A stretch of DNA of 64,000 nucleotides. Origin: Amycolatopsis japonica. GTDB taxonomy: Bacteria > Actinomycetota > Actinomycetes > Mycobacteriales > Pseudonocardiaceae. Below are positions 62,553 to 64,000 of the stretch, piece by piece. The stretch covers positions 3,224,001 through 3,288,000 of the forward strand of contig NZ_CP008953.1 of NCBI RefSeq assembly GCF_000732925.1. Direction: 5' to 3'. A model generated the notes under the pieces. It ran no database searches, was not told the DNA's origin, and saw only the letters and a program-made list of their open reading frames with translations. The position numbers and the translations under genes were made by a program. Within the stretch, counting starts at the first letter, position 1, and each line of letters opens with the position of its first letter.

Positions 62553-62601
62553 AGGCCCCCTTCCTTGCGCCTAGGTACAGGAAGGGGGCCTTCATGTACT
62601 T
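62543..62601 (+). repeat. Perfect 23-bp palindrome that contains a stop codon
   Basis: Arms 62543-62565 and 62579-62601 pair perfectly around a 13-base loop. The left arm starts AAGTACATGAAGGCCCCC, and its TGA at 62550-62552 is the stop of the WYL gene. It lies between convergent WYL (+) and Lrp (-) genes. Thirteen bases of the arm recur at 8100-8112. Confidence 0.85.
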
Positions 62602-62614
62602 CTGGGGCCGCCGC

Positions 62615-63079
62615 TCACGAGGGGTGGGGCCACTGCTGACCGCGCGTCCAGGAATCCAGCACCATCAGCGTCTTCGTGCCCGTCACCTGGTGATGCCGCC
62701 GGATCTCGTCGATGGTGCGCTGCAGGTGGCCCATGTCCCGCACCCGCAGCCAGACGAGCGCGTCGGGGTCGCCCGCGATGGTGAACACCGCCTGGGCCTC
62801 GGGCATCCGGGTGGTGGTGCGGACGATCTCGCCGACCTTGGTGGTCCCGGTGAACCGCAGTTCGGTGAACGCCTCGATGCCCCAGCCGAGTTTGGCGTGG
62901 TCGATCTGGACGGTGTAGCCGACGATGACGCCGTTCTCCTGCATACGGTCGATCCGGCGTTTGACCGCCGCGGTGGACAGCGTGACGCGGGCTCCGATGT
63001 CGCCAAGGGTGCGCCGAGCGTCCTCCCGCAGCAGTTCGAGGATCTCGCGATCGGTCTCGTCGATGAGCTGGTCCGCCAT
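62615..63079 (-). CDS. Lrp/AsnC-family transcriptional regulator
   Basis: A 154-residue regulator: an N-terminal helix-turn-helix (DREILELLREDARRTLGDIG, STAAVKRRIDRMQENGVI) and a C-terminal RAM domain (about 65-140). Lrp proteins usually bind amino acids or their keto acids. It is divergent from an indolepyruvate oxidoreductase gene, which handles aryl keto acids, so it likely controls that gene in response to aromatic amino acids or their products. ATG at 63079. Confidence 0.88.
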   Translation of the reverse strand: MADQLIDETDREILELLREDARRTLGDIGARVTLSTAAVKRRIDRMQENGVIVGYTVQIDHAKLGWGIEAFTELRFTGTTKVGEIVRTTTRMPEAQAVFTIAGDPDALVWLRVRDMGHLQRTIDEIRRHHQVTGTKTLMVLDSWTRGQQWPHPS

Positions 63080-63203
63080 GAGCCAGGATGGTACGCAGAC
63101 GCAACGGATATCGGCCAGCGGAGAAGATGGGCCGGATTTTTTGCGTGCAGCGTGCCAATAGACTGCCGCCTGTTGCGATGGCCCGCGCGGTCGGGTCTCC
63201 TGT

Positions 63204-63215
63204 CGTGACGTCACG
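63204..63215. promoter_or_regulatory. Candidate Lrp operator
   Basis: CGTGACGTCACG is a perfect 12-base palindrome in the divergent gap between the Lrp and oxidoreductase genes, 26 bases before the latter's GTG. Position suggests a regulator site. Confidence 0.35.
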
Positions 63216-63241
63216 CGGGGGTGCCGAAGGAGGCAGGTCTG

Positions 63242-64000
63242 GTGGAGCAGTTCACGTTGGAGGACCGGTATCTGCGGGAGGACGGCACCGTCTACCTCAG
63301 CGGTGTCCAGGCCCTGGTCCGGATGCTGTTCGACCGGGTGCGGCACGATCGCGCCGCCGGGGCGTCCCCCGCCGTGTTCGTCTCCGGCTACGAGGGATCG
63401 CCGCTGGCCGGCTACGACCTCGAACTCGGCCGCCGCTCCCACCTGCTCGAAAAGCACGACGTCGTGCACCGTCCCGGCCTGAACGAGGAGCTCGCCGCGA
63501 CCGCGGTCATGGGCAGCCAGCTCACCGCGTCGGTCGGCTCGTCGCGCGGCGGGGTCACCGGGTTCTGGTACGGCAAGGCACCCGGCCTCGACCGGGCGAC
63601 CGACGCCCTGCGGCACGCCAACCTCGCGGGGACCGACCCGGCGGGCGGCGCGGTGGCGCTGGTCGGCGACGATCCGAACGCCAAATCCTCGTCGGTGCCG
63701 TGCGCCTCCGAGCTCGCGCTGGCCGACCTGGCCATGCCGGTGTTCTTCCCGTCCGACTCCCAGGACGTGCTGGACTTCGGGCTGCACGCCGTGGAGCTGT
63801 CCAGGGCGAGCGGACTGTGGTCGTCGATGAAACTCGTGGCGAACGTGGCCGACGCCGCGAGCACCGCGCATGTCCGGCCGAGCTGGACGGCGCCCGAGCT
63901 GGCGCTGCCCGCGTACCGGCACATGCCCAGCACCCGGCTGCTCGGCACCACGTTGATGGCGCTCGAACGCAGCCTGTACACCGAACGCCTGCCGCTGGCC
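63242..64000 (+). CDS. Indolepyruvate ferredoxin oxidoreductase (3' truncated)
   Basis: The first 253 residues of a large thiamine-diphosphate enzyme that decarboxylates aryl keto acids to acyl-CoA with ferredoxin. It starts at GTG 63242 with AAGGAGG about eight bases before it and shows YLSGVQALVRML, SGYEGSPLAGYD, NEELAATAVMGSQ, FWYGKAPGLDRATDALRHANLAGT and GDDPNAKSSSVPCASE, all typical of the single-chain actinobacterial form of over 1100 residues. The rest lies beyond the window. Confidence 0.88.
   Translation, partial: MEQFTLEDRYLREDGTVYLSGVQALVRMLFDRVRHDRAAGASPAVFVSGYEGSPLAGYDLELGRRSHLLEKHDVVHRPGLNEELAATAVMGSQLTASVGSSRGGVTGFWYGKAPGLDRATDALRHANLAGTDPAGGAVALVGDDPNAKSSSVPCASELALADLAMPVFFPSDSQDVLDFGLHAVELSRASGLWSSMKLVANVADAASTAHVRPSWTAPELALPAYRHMPSTRLLGTTLMALERSLYTERLPLA

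Overview
The window is GC-rich actinobacterial chromosome with frequent GTG starts, TANNNT-type -10 boxes and many ATGA/GTGA stop-start overlaps. Gene content (a complete mce run, PucR, WYL and TetR regulators, several Ser/Thr kinases, UvrA2, a YidC paralogue) and the intergenic palindromes suggest a member of the Pseudonocardiales, most likely Amycolatopsis-like. That assignment is inferred from style and content; no marker gene was tested. No phage, insertion sequence, CRISPR array or replication origin is seen.

Layout. 1-8086: the end of a YrbE permease gene, six mce genes (A-F) and two Mce-associated membrane protein genes, reading as one operon for a lipid importer. 8087-8397: a junction of convergent genes rich in hairpins. 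8398-15254: four PucR-type regulators with an alpha/beta hydrolase among them. 15421-20152: a secreted lipase, a lipoprotein and two paralogous exported proteins. 20352-26361: a copper-type P-type ATPase followed by two tandem receptor Ser/Thr kinases. 26441-26664: two valine tRNAs and a terminator. 26783-27875: a TetR regulator divergent from a VOC-family gene, with a two-site operator between them.

27850-39505 is the most notable region. Two divergent, tightly overlapping operons encode an exported protein, a FadD32-like fatty acyl-AMP ligase, a Pks13-like condensing enzyme (ACP-KS-AT-ACP-TE) and an MFS exporter on one strand, and an antigen-85-like acyltransferase, a short-chain dehydrogenase and a UGT-type glycosyltransferase on the other. 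Together these resemble the mycolate condensation, reduction and transfer machinery, with a glycosyltransferase added. If the host is a mycolate-less Pseudonocardiales, the locus would make an unknown long-chain (glyco)lipid.

39534-43034: small stress or regulatory genes, an LLM-class oxidoreductase and a TerC gene with a likely manganese riboswitch and a hairpin that covers its Shine-Dalgarno sequence. 43168-46348: a PP2C/receiver protein, a histidine kinase and a receiver, as a three-gene signalling operon. 46351-50604: two cell-surface proteins, a non-RD membrane Ser/Thr kinase and a PRC-barrel/DUF2382 stress protein. 50857-52576: an ABC-F resistance-type protein behind a short leader peptide and an attenuator-like hairpin. 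52581-64000: a methyltransferase, a YdcF-family protein, a second ABC-F protein, a small membrane protein with a YidC paralogue, a GPP34 protein, a lipoprotein, UvrA2 with a divergent WYL regulator, and an Lrp regulator divergent from an indolepyruvate oxidoreductase gene that runs off the window.

A second theme is a set of long, mostly perfect palindromes (arms up to 26 bp) placed between genes, chiefly at convergent gene ends. Several are recognisably related to each other.
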